This document shows positions 58,701 to 64,000 of a stretch of 64,000 nucleotides of DNA, piece after piece (position 1 is the stretch's first letter; each line of letters starts with the position of its first letter). The notes under the pieces are model-generated. The model was not told the origin of the DNA and did no database searches. It saw nothing but the letters and a program-made list of their open reading frames with translations. Made by a program: the position numbers and the translations under genes. The stretch comes from Asterias rubens. Its lineage: Eukaryota; Echinodermata; Asteroidea; Forcipulatida; Asteriidae. Location: NCBI RefSeq assembly GCF_902459465.1, contig NC_047072.1:17899776-17963775 (forward strand). Reading direction: 5' to 3'.

Positions 58701-61700
58701 GATGAATCTTCGTTGTGCTGAAAACGACAACGTTTAGCTGAACAACCGTCGCAGAACCATCCGTCGTCGAAAACGAAAAGTCCCTAATGAATAATTGGCA
58801 ACAATTGACTTTTGCTCGACCCCTGCAAAACATTTGCTGCGACGGCAGCCATGTATCGTCGAAATTCTGAAACTCTGAAATTCCTTTTCCTTTTTGGTGA
58901 GGTATGGATCAGTGTCAATGTACAAGTAAATATTTCTTAGGTCTGCATGGCTCAGTTTTCTTTCTTGTCAAGAATGTGTGTATAAATATTGTGGTATAGC
59001 TGTTCTAATAAGTATAGCTTGTGTAAAAGTACCACTCGTATTGTCTTTAGCCTGTTATCATGGTTATCAAGCCTATATTATGCTTTGTTTTTGAAAGGGC
59101 ATGGGCACCAAGGCATTTTGTCTTGGATAAAAGGGCAACCTATGAGGAAATAACATGTATAATGTTTCGGGATTTCACCCTGATTTCCGCTCGCCCTTTT
59201 TCTGTCTTGGGCTTATTCTGTGCCCTCAGTTTTTTTTCTTAAAAGACAGAAGCAGACCATTGGGAAGAAGGACAGCCATTTTGTTGCTAATTTTTATTTC
59301 TTGTGGTGGAGAGCTTTTTATCCTTGTGTTTTCTTTTTACATCAAAAGCACACATCTGCCGCATGAGATGCACAAACTTACTAATTCATTTTAAAAATAA
59401 TTTTGGGTTGAACAAATACAAATTTACTGGAGCGAGACTTGAAACTGACCTCCAGATGATGTTCTGGCGCTCTACCAACTGAGCTACATGTATTTGGCCA
59501 GGGGTCGATTTCAAAAAGAGTTAAGACTAGTCCTAACTTAGGACTATTCTTAGGAGATATCAAAAGCGTATCGCTCGTCCTAAGTTAGGACGAGTAACTC
59601 TACCTAACTCAAGATAAGACTAGTCTTAACTCTTTGTGAAATCCACCCCAGGAGCTTTCTTGGACTAGATAGCTCGGTTGGTAGAACACCGGCACATTAA
59701 TCTGGAAGTGGCAGGTTTAAGTCCCGCTGTAGTAAATTTTTCTTTGTTCGACCCATAATTGTATACAAATTTATCCGGTCAGTTTTGTTTTGTTGTTTTT
59801 TACATGATCATTGTTAATTTCACAGTGCCAGTAATTGTCCTGTGTATGGCAGCAATACTCGCCTATAACCATGATAACAGTATAATAAGACATGATATTC
59901 TTCTTATTTGAGTTTGATTTTCTGATTTTCGTTTTTGTCTAAATCTTGAAAAAATCTGATTGTATACCCTACCTATCTATAAAACAGCCTTCACTATATG
60001 TATCAGTCTTTGTACTCTAAAAAAAAAAATTCCTACTTTTTTCAAATGTGGCCATGCGAATCGTGGTAATGCAGTTTTGACCCAGCAGAGTTGTTAGCCT
60101 GGGGTCAAACCATGAGTCAATTAGCATTTGTGTTTATAAATAACCTTTTGTCGGTAGCACACATCTGCATGAAATGCACAAATGTTTCTACTAATTCATC
60201 TGTTTATGTCTTTTTATGATGTATTTCTTAAGCATTAATATAATTCAGTTGCCTGGTATTATTTCCGTTTAATATAATTGCACTGTCGACTTCATCTTAT
60301 TTTATTGAGCCTGTTATTTTTTTGTGTGAGTGTGGCCAGTACCTGCTATGAAATTATGTGAATGTTTGTTGTTGTTGAATGTTTGATGCTTTCCTTGATC
60401 AATTCAGTGCATCAACAAACTTTCCCTCAAACCAAGATGCATGAACGAAGTTGTGATGAAGCATTCACATCAAATTAAAATTTCTACATGTAGCAAGCTC
60501 TTGTTTCGCTCCTGCATTTTGACACAGTGGGTCAAAATCACTTTTGGGAAATTCCCCTACTGACATGATTGGATGATTCATTGAATTGAATATGCAACAC
60601 TATTACATAAGCTGAGATCTTTTTTGTTATCTTTGTTGACAACTATTTGATAAATAAATTTGCAAGTTTTAACTCATCTACTTGTCTTTGGTTCAATACA
60701 AAAGTTTAAAATATTATATTGTTCTTCCACTGATGTAAAACAATGGAAAAGTGTACGCGTTATGCACAACTCTCAGCCAATGATAACTCTTCACGCTGGC
60801 AGCCAATGACGTCTATTGAAATCCTTATTCTAATCTCAGGTGTAAAGAAAAATAATCTGATTATCTTTGACTTGACTTTCAGGGTGTCCAGCCGACCGGC
60901 AGTAAGAAGTCCGCAGCTCCTGGTGGTCCGAACCCCAGCGCCTCCATGACTTCCCAGACCCCAGCCAGGATCCCTTTTAGTCCCTCACCCCAGCATCACG
61001 TAAGTCTCATCCACAAACTCCTAGTTTCCTTCAGGTCTCAATTTCCCTCAAAACACACAACTGATATTAATCCCATGCAGGGCCCAAAATTTAAACCGAA
61101 CCGCAGTCCCGACCGTAAGGTCACTTTAAGGTCCTTGGCCCAATTTCATAAAACATTTAAGCACCTGTTTTGTTAAATTTCCATGTCATGAAGCTGTTTA
61201 CCTTAAGCATGGGTACAAAAAATGCTGGCTAACCCACCGTAAGCACATGAGTGACGTAACAATACAAAACCATGGTGAGAGCGCATGCACACCTCAAAAC
61301 TGTTTTGCTTACAGGTCAACAGCTTGATGAAATCTGATCCTGACAAAACACAATTCCAGCAGTTTTGACTGTTTTTCATAATAAACCTGTTTCTCAATTA
61401 GTCCAGGAGGCTAGCAAAATGTGTTTGAAGATAAATTAAGATACAGTAAGAGTCACATGTGAAATTTTCGGCTGAACACAGTGTCTACTTGCTGAGAAAA
61501 ACAGCCACAAACTTTTTCTAAAGCACCGTCACTGCTACATGTACCTTTTCTCACACACGATTACATGTAACTATAACTTGAATACTCCTTTTTTTTTGCT
61601 CTTCCTTGCTTGTCATTTATGCACTGCTTCCAGGACAGGGATAAGGTAATTAATGGAGTGCTTTGTTTTTAGAGACAAGTTTTCTTTTTAGGAGAATTTG

Positions 61701-63866
61701 TGTGATCTAGAAGTTATCTGGAAGTTGTTCCAAATGCAGTGATTCTTTGTAGAGTGTCATGGCCGAGTGGTTAAGAGCATCGAATTCAAGTTCTGGTGCG
61801 TCTTCACCGGAGTGTGGGTTTGAATCCCGGTCGTGACACTTGTGTCCTTGAGCAAGATACTTTACTATAATTGCTTCTCTTCACCCAGGGGAATAAATGG
61901 GTACCTGCGAGGGTAGAGGTTGATATTGTGAATGAAAAAGCCTTTGGAGCGATATAAGCTGTTGCCCAGGTTGTATACTCCCAAGGGAGCTGAGAAACAT
62001 TAAAAAGGGATGTTATTGGCCCTATGACCAGGGCATTAATGTAAAGCGCTTAGAGAATTAAGTGTTAGTTATTAGGCGCTATATAAATCGAAAGTTATTA
62101 TTATTATTATTATTATTATTCTTGTCAAATGCACCTCAATGTAATGTTATAAAAACCCACACTTTCAAATGATTTGTATGACATTGCTGTTTGGTACAAT
62201 AAATTTACTGCACCATGCCTTTTGAGTGATTTCTTGCTTCTTTGCTGCCAAACGTTAGCGCACCAAGCTAAATCAATCACATCACAAGAACCATCTCTGC
62301 CTTCACAGGTACCCATTACAACAGAAGCAATAATGGTTAAAGACACTGGACACTATCGGTAATTGTCAAAGACCAGTCTTCTCACTTGATGCATGAAATA
62401 ACAAACCTGTGAAAATTTGAGCTCAATTGGTCATCGAAGTTGCAAGATAATAATGAAAGATAAAACACCCTTGTCATACACAGTTGTGTGCTTTCAGATG
62501 CTTGATTTGGAGACCTCAATTTCTAAATCTAAGGTCTCGAAATCAAATTCTTGAAAATTACTTCTTTCTCGAAAACTACTCCACTTCAGAGGGAGCCTTT
62601 TCTCACAATGTTTTATACTAGTCAACCTCTCCCCATTACTCATTACCAAGTAAGGTTTTATGCTAATAATTATTTTGAGTAATTACCAATAGTGTCCACT
62701 GCCTTTAAGTATGTTGCTCAAAGACACAAGTGATATGACTGGGATTCGAACCAACACCCTGATGAACTCAGAAACCAGAACTTCAATCAGATAAAACCGC
62801 TCGGGCAACACTATCACAACTTCAACATGACACTGACTGGGATTCAAACCCACACGCAGATGACTTTGTCACCCCAGAACTAGCCACTAGCTTAGAGATA
62901 TTGTGTACATTGATTGCCCTGAGGTTTTGGCATCACCATCTCTGATGTGGAAGACTCTTCGTTGACTTTCAATGAATATAGAATAGCTTTCCACACATTA
63001 CTCATGATTGGTTGATTTGCTTGCTGTGATTTTTTTAAATGATTTTCATTTTTAATAGTTTATTACTTGATTGTGATTTCATATAAGTGGTCAGACTGGT
63101 CCGCAGTTTTGTGTAGAGTAAAAGTTTGGTACTTCAAAACGGCAGACCGTGTAATAAGTTTGCAAAGTAACAGGGACTCAGCACAATTTTGAGGCATTCT
63201 TGTTTCTTAATGACTGCTTTCAAAGGCTTTTTTATAAAAACTTGTTGTTGTTGACAAAGTTTTACTGATGAATAATTGTTTATTTTCTCTGTCTTTCCAC
63301 AGACCCCTCTTGATGATAGAGCTCCTCATTACTTCTGTATCCTTTTCATGAGACCAATACAATGTAATTGCATAGATTTTTTCACAAATACCCATTGTTT
63401 ATGTGCTTACTACAACTTGGTTGCTAGCTAGACCAGCAAGCACCTCATTCCATACCTAATGTGCGCGTACGGAGTTGCGATATTATGACGTTGCAGTCCA
63501 AAACAGTGCCCTCATTCAGGACAATGGAGTCCTATCATTGGTCGAGAGTTGTGCATGAGCAGTGACATGTACACTTGATAACATTTCCAGCGTCTGACCT
63601 TCAGCGATTGGTACATGTAGTACGCTGAAATTATTATTACCGAATTATTTCAAGCTGGTGCTATGTATTAACTCCTTAACTATCGCCACTCACAGTCGTT
63701 GATAATCTAGTATCCAGTGAGATCATAGTGAGCTTCTCTTCTTTGTCTCGTTGGTTTGACCCGCCTCTTGAGCCTCCCAAGACGTCTCACAGCACCTCTA
63801 GAGAGAAGGAGAAGCACAAGGATGCAGAGTCCGTGGCTGGATCCAGCAGCGTCGCCGACGGACTTG
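31691..63866 (+). CDS. ADGB: Androglobin gene, 5' part (21 exons seen; continues past the window)
   Basis: Androglobin is a large chimeric protein of ciliated and male germ cells, with an N-terminal calpain-like region, an internal circularly permuted globin split by an IQ motif, and a long C-terminal tail. The exons seen splice in consistent phase into about 862 codons. Diagnostic stretches, recognised by comparison with known androglobins, are: LVIWPEWNDADVNAEKW (exon 2), HFFDDPEGRIEMPPSLR (4), MRWIISQIANLW (5), GCWRKVTIDDTIPFD and LPATT..ELWPMLLSKA (6), VIHALSGWLPE (7), ADASERLRQAGLSHVYPHPLL and RSCPLVAPPPPP (11), FVQLTSPYVNYK (12), IWMDFEDFCKCF (16), LYIFHKPSTYLC (17) and FVDNLVSSEIIVSFSSLSRW (20-21). 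The NDC just before SMRWIISQI may be the position of the calpain-type cysteine (inference). Charged Lys/Glu/Asp-rich linkers (exons 8-9, 13-15) are longer than I would expect. The globin and IQ parts should lie to the right. Introns are rich in MITEs and SINEs. Confidence 0.95.
32325..32476. repeat. Palindromic foldback element in ADGB intron 1
   Basis: Arms 'ccgtatggcgccaccacttt' and 'aaagtggtggcgccatacgg' are exact inverted repeats extended by tagtact / agtacta ends. Confidence 0.88.
32680..32905 (+). mobile_element. Possible LINE 3' UTR tail
   Basis: AT-rich sequence ends 'gaggacagttgtttaataaa' followed by a short (tatc)n run at 32,881-32,905. A 3' tail ending in a microsatellite is typical of some non-LTR elements. 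No coding part is seen. Confidence 0.4.
32995..33320. mobile_element. MITE-A2 copy (related family)
   Basis: Shares 'aaagtgtacaatggcttt'-type ends, 'aggctcaatcggtcatcgga' and 'ctttcaccattaccttctgt' with the inverted copy at 42,166-42,540. Related to MITE-A by the 'aacaaacctgtgaaaattt' block but with a different centre. Confidence 0.8.
33640..33750 (+). mobile_element. SINE 3' end
   Basis: 'agcgctttgagaaaccc…gaaaagcgctaca' followed by a ttattattatta tail matches the 3' end type of the SINEs here. Confidence 0.65.
33960..34080. repeat. Dispersed 'gtatacagtgctaacacaca' repeat
   Basis: The segment around 'acagtgctaacacacatcgg' and 'attcccgatgcaaatttaac' recurs at about 1,850-1,970, 15,655-15,780 and 56,350-56,425. 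Non-coding. Confidence 0.65.
34549..34937. mobile_element. MITE-A copy, near complete
   Basis: Both terminal repeats (aaaggcagtggacactattg and complement) and the gagacctca hairpin are present. It sits in ADGB intron 1. Confidence 0.93.
35401..35420 (+). CDS. Possible alternative first exon of ADGB
   Basis: ATG CCT ACA ACG CTT AAA AG before GTAATG gives MPTTLK plus two bases, in phase 2. That would fit exon 2 in frame, as exon 1 does. The short length makes chance likely. Confidence 0.2.
35867..36254. mobile_element. MITE-A copy, complete
   Basis: Inverted orientation relative to 34,549. Ends ttaaagtcactggacacc and gtgtccactgcctttaa; internal hairpin gagacctcaaaattataatt. Confidence 0.92.
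36870..37065. mobile_element. MITE-C copy
   Basis: Reverse complement of 46,783-47,030. Shared 'gtctcctgagacaacatttac'-type hairpin block, 'ctcagcaagtaatattttta', 'ggaagctttctaccac'. It ends just upstream of exon 2. A third copy starts at 63,878. Confidence 0.78.
37153..37258 (+). CDS. ADGB: ADGB exon 2
   Basis: Acceptor tttttctgtacag, donor GTGAGT, phase 2 to 0. Encodes AASIAASVIGSQEGRKQKL then VIWPEWNDADVNAEKW, the most diagnostic N-terminal androglobin motif. Confidence 0.95.
37858..37997. mobile_element. MITE-B copy (palindromic, about 140 bp)
   Basis: Ends caggggtcgatttcaca and tgtgaaatccacccctg are inverted. The interior is made of repeated cctaa/ttagg motifs (taggactagtcctaggagat). 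Other copies are at 44,580, 55,900 and 59,499. Confidence 0.88.
38124..38177 (+). CDS. ADGB: ADGB exon 3
   Basis: 18 codons (DAPHKAKEKEKGKSPSSM), phase 0-0, polypyrimidine tract and CAG acceptor, GTAAGA donor. Charged linker present in known androglobins after the W-P-E-W motif. Confidence 0.9.
38387..38625. mobile_element. Two tRNA-derived SINE heads, face to face
   Basis: A plus-strand head (gtggccgagaggttgggag… to 'gtcacgctcgtgacaattgg') is followed by a minus-strand head ('caagtgggactcgaactcac' to 'agtagccacgacac'). Both resemble a class II (long variable arm, Ser/Leu-like) tRNA. Confidence 0.75.
38629..38777. repeat. Palindromic foldback element
   Basis: Arms 'aataggagactttc…gcagcagac' and 'gtctgctgcc…gaaagtctccca' enclose 'attgtttacgtagttctgaac' and inverted matches. 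It abuts the SINE head. Confidence 0.82.
38871..39050 (+). CDS. ADGB: ADGB exon 4
   Basis: 60 codons, phase 0-0. HFFDDPEGRIEMPPSLR, RPQDFI, FDLHSVNSHINDCE. The Cys two residues from the exon end is the best candidate for the calpain-type nucleophile position. Confidence 0.95.
39260..39445 (+). repeat. Inverted repeat arm A in ADGB intron 4
   Basis: About 186 bp ending 'ctactggatcggtcta'. Its reverse complement, clearly similar over the full length, is at 40,761-40,949 in intron 6. Contains 'gaaaggcattggagagcccc'. Non-coding mobile element. Confidence 0.92.
39718..39927 (+). CDS. ADGB: ADGB exon 5
   Basis: 70 codons, phase 0-0. SMRWIISQIANLWRVSIVD, then WRPWDHIFALCRVGK and YGKYIVRLYWM, all in the calpain-like core. 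Confidence 0.95.
40510..40649 (+). CDS. ADGB: ADGB exon 6
   Basis: Phase 0-2. GCWRKVTIDDTIPFDDNGN is the calpain W-x-x-V-x-V-D-D-x-L-P-type strand motif, followed by LLPATTLQHELWPMLLSKAL. Confidence 0.96.
40761..40949 (-). repeat. Inverted repeat arm B in ADGB intron 6
   Basis: Reverse complement of arm A at 39,260-39,445, with scattered differences. It begins 111 bp after exon 6. Confidence 0.92.
41458..41547 (+). CDS. ADGB: ADGB exon 7
   Basis: Phase 2-2. YSGGNSNCEFGDVSVIHALSGWLPETIPL; the H-A-L-S/T-G-W-L-P-E motif is typical of androglobin. Confidence 0.95.
41780..42071. repeat. Dispersed gttaccgcaaacc repeat, full copy
   Basis: Near-colinear with 255-555 in the same orientation. Confidence 0.8.
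42166..42540. mobile_element. MITE-A2 copy
   Basis: Inverted relative to 32,995. Ends 'aaagccgttggacacttttg' and 'aaagtgtccaatggctttaa'; internal ctcgatatcgag palindrome at about 42,328. It is immediately followed by MITE-A at 42,537. Confidence 0.85.
42537..42912. mobile_element. MITE-A copy, diverged
   Basis: Ends ttaaagggaagatacacgtt and 'aaatgtgtcctttcccttta'. Internal hairpin replaced by cttctagctagaag. Confidence 0.85.
43020..43152 (+). pseudogene. Possible 3' fragment of an unknown gene
   Basis: The frame reads FRVAKRIQLTQEEILEDGIKSEEDG then an acidic tail DEDGKQEEESIIG and a stop. An AATAAA follows at 43,303. The charged C-terminal style suggests a retrocopy end or an alternative last exon in ADGB intron 7. 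I do not recognise the family. Confidence 0.3.
43467..43882 (-). mobile_element. tRNA-derived SINE, near full length
   Basis: The minus strand starts gtgtcgtggccgagcggtta with tRNA A box and B box (ggttcgaatcc near 43,805-43,815). A body of about 330 bp ends in a (tta)n tail, seen on the plus strand as (aat)n at 43,467. Class II tRNA-like head. Confidence 0.88.
44162..44358 (+). CDS. ADGB: ADGB exon 8
   Basis: Phase 2-1. YGHLEKVWHLLKQLLPEFKLPD completes the calpain-like segment, then a Lys/Glu/Asp-rich linker starts (GGKKESKPDD…KEGKEGK). Confidence 0.95.
44404..44812 (+). mobile_element. SINE body split by a nested MITE-B
   Basis: 'cacccaggagtataaatggg' to 'actatataagaacttgttat' matches the body of the SINE at 61,754. 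It is interrupted at 44,580-44,730 by a MITE-B copy. Confidence 0.85.
44580..44730. mobile_element. MITE-B nested in a SINE
   Basis: Ends gggttgatttcaca and tatgaaatccacctcag. Compared with the uninterrupted SINE at 61,754 (atgaccagggcatt), the flanks suggest a short duplicated target around cagggc. Confidence 0.85.
44852..44947 (+). CDS. ADGB: ADGB exon 9
   Basis: Phase 1-1. Almost entirely Lys/Asp/Glu/Ser (SEKSEKGGKDSSHKDHKEDK…); unstructured linker. The phase joins exon 10 directly. Confidence 0.85.
   Translation, partial: ARNLRKVAKTAATKTIKRTRKTRKIKTKTKI
45780..45806 (+). CDS. Possible 27-nt cassette exon in ADGB
   Basis: Between 'ctactgatcgcag' and a weak GTCTGT donor, 27 nt would add RPPEKEPLL-type residues in frame (phase 1-1). 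Weak donor; low confidence. Confidence 0.15.
   Translation, partial: DHLKRNHF
45935..46430. repeat. Degenerate tandem repeat in ADGB intron 9
   Basis: Repeated 'tgatttcaagtctgaatttc', 'tctctgtcactg' and 'cttcattctg' blocks, at roughly 100-120 bp spacing, about four copies. Confidence 0.75.
46783..47030. mobile_element. MITE-C copy
   Basis: 'ttgggtacttcttgttggac', 'gaagataatgatagtagaaa' and the gtctcaggagac palindrome match 36,870 (inverted) and 63,878 (direct). Confidence 0.82.
47715..48320. mobile_element. Composite repeat with ggtggatt / aatccacc ends
   Basis: Several inverted blocks around 'gatccagctctgatcccact', 'cagatctgatccacc', 'aaccaggtctgatcccgctt' and 'aatccacctttctggatc'. Looks like a nested foldback element containing the minisatellite at 48,119. 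Confidence 0.6.
48119..48228. repeat. 46-47 bp minisatellite, about 2.4 copies
   Basis: Units start agcgcag at 48,119, 48,166 and 48,212; 'cggcgcttgcatgttaacgg' is identical in the first two. Confidence 0.9.
49108..49217 (+). CDS. ADGB: ADGB exon 10
   Basis: Phase 1-0. DKDQPTFVIPETPQVAVFVSYLHPPKVPVRISVLGEM. The position matches the strand-rich segment before A-D-A-S-E in known androglobins. Confidence 0.9.
49857..50034 (+). CDS. ADGB: ADGB exon 11
   Basis: Phase 0-1. ADASERLRQAGLSHVYPHPLL, TRSCPLVAPPPPPKIPAWKMVRPKKKK; the Cys-Pro-Leu-Val-Ala-Pro-Pro proline-rich turn is characteristic. Confidence 0.95.
50683..50773 (+). CDS. ADGB: ADGB exon 12
   Basis: Phase 1-2. EQEVKKPEQFVQLTSPYVNYKVSPIPIPTE, well conserved in style. 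Confidence 0.95.
51022..51229 (+). CDS. ADGB: ADGB exon 13
   Basis: Phase 2-0. A Ser/Arg start (KRPRSSLSRGASRAG), then a Glu/Lys-rich probable coiled coil (ERSEEEEAKAEEERKALELK…). The last about 30 nt with the donor recur in the intron. Confidence 0.88.
51280..51695. repeat. Minisatellite repeating the exon 13 3' end and donor
   Basis: Degenerate units contain gactagg.aaagtct.ttctctgaggtgagg, copies of the last bases of exon 13 plus its GT donor. They start near 51,292, 51,390, 51,431, 51,521, 51,567 and 51,661. Longer units also share 'ttgcttggtttgaattggtg' and 'agcacttaaggaaaatgggt'. Confidence 0.92.
51869..52006 (+). CDS. ADGB: ADGB exon 14
   Basis: Phase 0-0, 46 codons, Ser/Arg/Lys/Asp-rich linker (ISRRKSSAVVKRDNRSPKVENEKD…). 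Strong polypyrimidine acceptor, GTAACA donor. Confidence 0.85.
52150..52330 (+). mobile_element. LINE reverse-transcriptase C-terminal fragment
   Basis: One frame reads RAFSYIAPRLWNLLLLDLRTQ….PSIFKQHLKTHLFKQ. This matches the A-P-x-L-W-N-x-L-P…L-R…F-K-x-x-L-K-T-x-L-F ending of CR1/Jockey-like non-LTR element polymerases. It is 5'-truncated and lies directly before ADGB exon 15. Confidence 0.75.
52391..52526 (+). CDS. ADGB: ADGB exon 15
   Basis: Phase 0-1. Lys/Ser/Thr-rich linker (EKSASPTRKKSAKKISKVAEK…). It is squeezed between a LINE fragment and a MITE-A that starts 17 bp after the donor. Confidence 0.82.
52543..52906. mobile_element. MITE-A copy
   Basis: Left end ttaaaggcagtgtacactat and the hairpin gagacctcaagtttagaatt are present. 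Right end truncated at 'gacaattaccaat'. Confidence 0.92.
53477..53666 (+). CDS. ADGB: ADGB exon 16
   Basis: Phase 1-2. An acidic linker, then VPKDIWMDFEDFCKCF, a strongly conserved androglobin motif. Confidence 0.95.
54446..54509 (+). CDS. ADGB: ADGB exon 17
   Basis: Phase 2-0. TLYIFHKPSTYLCNHRVSDLK; continues exon 16 as in known androglobins. Confidence 0.95.
54790..55050. repeat. Foldback repeat with gatcagagcata arms
   Basis: 'tggttcttaaaagaaccact…cagtatgctctgatcg' at the left faces 'caatcagagcataccgatta…gcggttctttttagaacc' at the right. Related to 14,510-14,840 and 26,645-26,765. Confidence 0.75.
55290..55378 (-). mobile_element. SINE head fragment
   Basis: Minus-strand tRNA-like head: 'gggatttgaacccacactct' (B box) and 'cttaaccgctcggcca' (A box). 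Confidence 0.8.
55900..56113. mobile_element. MITE-B copy with insertion
   Basis: Ends caggggtcgattttat and tgtgaaatcaacccctga. About 75 bp of unrelated sequence ending in a poly-T run sits in the middle. Confidence 0.8.
56678..56838. repeat. 53-bp minisatellite, three copies
   Basis: Units begin attcctgcctgaatattgac at 56,678, 56,731 and 56,784 and are essentially identical, which suggests recent expansion. Confidence 0.93.
57290..57585. mobile_element. MITE-A copy with internal deletion
   Basis: Ends ttgaggcactggacgctttt and 'agatgtccagtgcctttaaa'. Shorter than the family because the right third is missing. Confidence 0.85.
58581..58786. mobile_element. 206-bp TA-flanked MITE, copy 2
   Basis: Inverted orientation relative to 16,120-16,325, the same 206-bp length, with one visible base difference. 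TA at both ends (gcatTAggg / cccTAatg). Inserted in ADGB intron 17. Confidence 0.93.
59430..59500 (-). mobile_element. tRNA-like SINE head
   Basis: Minus strand reads gtagctcagttggtagagcg … ggtcagtttcaagtctcgc, with A- and B-box-like blocks of a class I tRNA. A plus-strand relative is at 59,668-59,745. Confidence 0.65.
59499..59652. mobile_element. MITE-B copy
   Basis: Ends caggggtcgatttcaaa and tgtgaaatccacccca. Lies between two oppositely oriented tRNA-like SINE heads. Confidence 0.88.
59668..59745 (+). mobile_element. tRNA-like SINE head
   Basis: tagctcggttggtagaacac … ggcaggtttaagtcccgctg. Both this copy and the 59,430 copy adjoin a 'tttgttcgaccca'-type body. Confidence 0.65.
60883..60999 (+). 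CDS. ADGB: ADGB exon 18
   Basis: Phase 0-0, 39 codons, Ser/Pro/Gly-rich (GVQPTGSKKSAAPGGPNPSASMTS…). Good acceptor (cttgactttcag) and GTAAGT donor. I know no counterpart in vertebrate androglobin at this point, so it may be a lineage-specific or alternative exon. Confidence 0.75.
61634..61645 (+). CDS. ADGB: Possible ADGB micro-exon 19 (12 nt)
   Basis: gcttccag | GACAGGGATAAG | gtaatt would add DRDK in frame. Both splice sites are plausible but the size is extreme. Confidence 0.35.
61754..62120 (+). mobile_element. Full-length tRNA-derived SINE
   Basis: A head gtgtcatggccgagtggtta with B box gggtttgaatcccgg is followed by an extra 'acacttgtgtccttgagcaa' block. The body includes 'aaatgggtacctgcgagggt', then 'ggcgctatataaat' and a (tta)n tail. 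The best intact copy in the window. Confidence 0.9.
62337..62708. mobile_element. MITE-A copy, complete
   Basis: Ends ttaaagacactggacactat and agtgtccactgcctttaa; hairpin gagacctcaatttctaaatc. Confidence 0.92.
63303..63336 (+). CDS. ADGB: ADGB exon 20
   Basis: Phase 0-1. TPLDDRAPHYF; tttccacag acceptor, GTATCC donor (weak after +4). Joins exon 21 to give the conserved H-Y-F-F-V-D. Confidence 0.88.
63696..63866 (+). CDS. ADGB: ADGB exon 21
   Basis: Phase 1-1. FVDNLVSSEIIVSFSSLSRWFD matches the androglobin Y-x-F-V-D-x-L…S-A-L-x-R-W block. It is followed by a Ser/Lys/Glu-rich insert ending at a GTACGT donor. The gene continues off the right edge. Confidence 0.95.
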
Positions 63867-63877
63867 GTACGTACAGA

Positions 63878-64000
63878 GGGTTTGGGTACTTTTAGCAGGA
63901 CACAAAACACAATGTCAGCAGATTTACATTAAGCTTACATAGTTTGAAGATAATGACAGTAGAAAGCTTAAATTAATATATTACTAGCTGAGGTGATGTA
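63878..64000. mobile_element. MITE-C copy, cut by the window edge
   Basis: 'tttgggtacttttagcagga', 'gtttgaagataatgacagta' and 'gctgaggtgatgta' match 46,783-47,030 in the same orientation. Confidence 0.8.

Overview
This is nuclear DNA of an animal, most likely an echinoderm and perhaps a sea star. The evidence is spliced genes with GT-AG introns, Pol III tRNA genes, tRNA-derived SINEs, many foldback and MITE elements, a histone H1 with N-terminal S-P-x-K/R motifs (a style known from echinoderm sperm H1), and an androglobin gene. The species assignment is inference.

Layout. (1) From 2.0 to 8.4 kb, with outliers to 13.8 kb, lies a cluster of tRNA genes, all on the minus strand, alternating tRNA-Lys(UUU) and tRNA-Thr(AGU, sometimes UGU). 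Its core (about 3.6-6.1 kb) is a tandem array of Lys+Thr units about 312 bp long, with two shorter (283-284 bp) units. The edges hold decayed and truncated copies. (2) From 14 to 19.9 kb there is repeat-rich DNA with no gene I recognise. (3) At 19,973-21,148 a 391-codon ORF encodes a Ser/Pro-rich, probably disordered protein of unknown family. (4) At 22,948-23,676 on the minus strand is a histone H1 gene with a perfect histone 3' stem-loop. (5) From 24.4 to 25.4 kb is a degenerate tandem repeat. (6) At 29,788-30,375 is a 195-codon exon or small gene of unknown function. (7) From 31,691 to the right edge is the 5' half of the androglobin gene (ADGB): 21 phase-consistent exons cover about 862 codons. 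They hold the calpain-like region and charged linkers. The permuted globin and IQ parts expected from the family would lie beyond the window.

The ADGB introns are full of mobile DNA: a roughly 380-bp MITE family with terminal inverted repeats, a 150-bp palindromic MITE family, tRNA-derived SINEs, a LINE 3' fragment and several minisatellites. The most notable observations are a 206-bp TA-flanked MITE present in two almost identical copies 42 kb apart, a dimeric higher-order structure in the tRNA array, an inverted repeat pair flanking ADGB exons 5-6, an intron-13 minisatellite that repeats the end of exon 13 with its splice donor, and a stop codon embedded in a splice-donor consensus at 30,373.

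Sperm-type H1 and androglobin are both linked to male germ cells in known animals. Their proximity may be chance.
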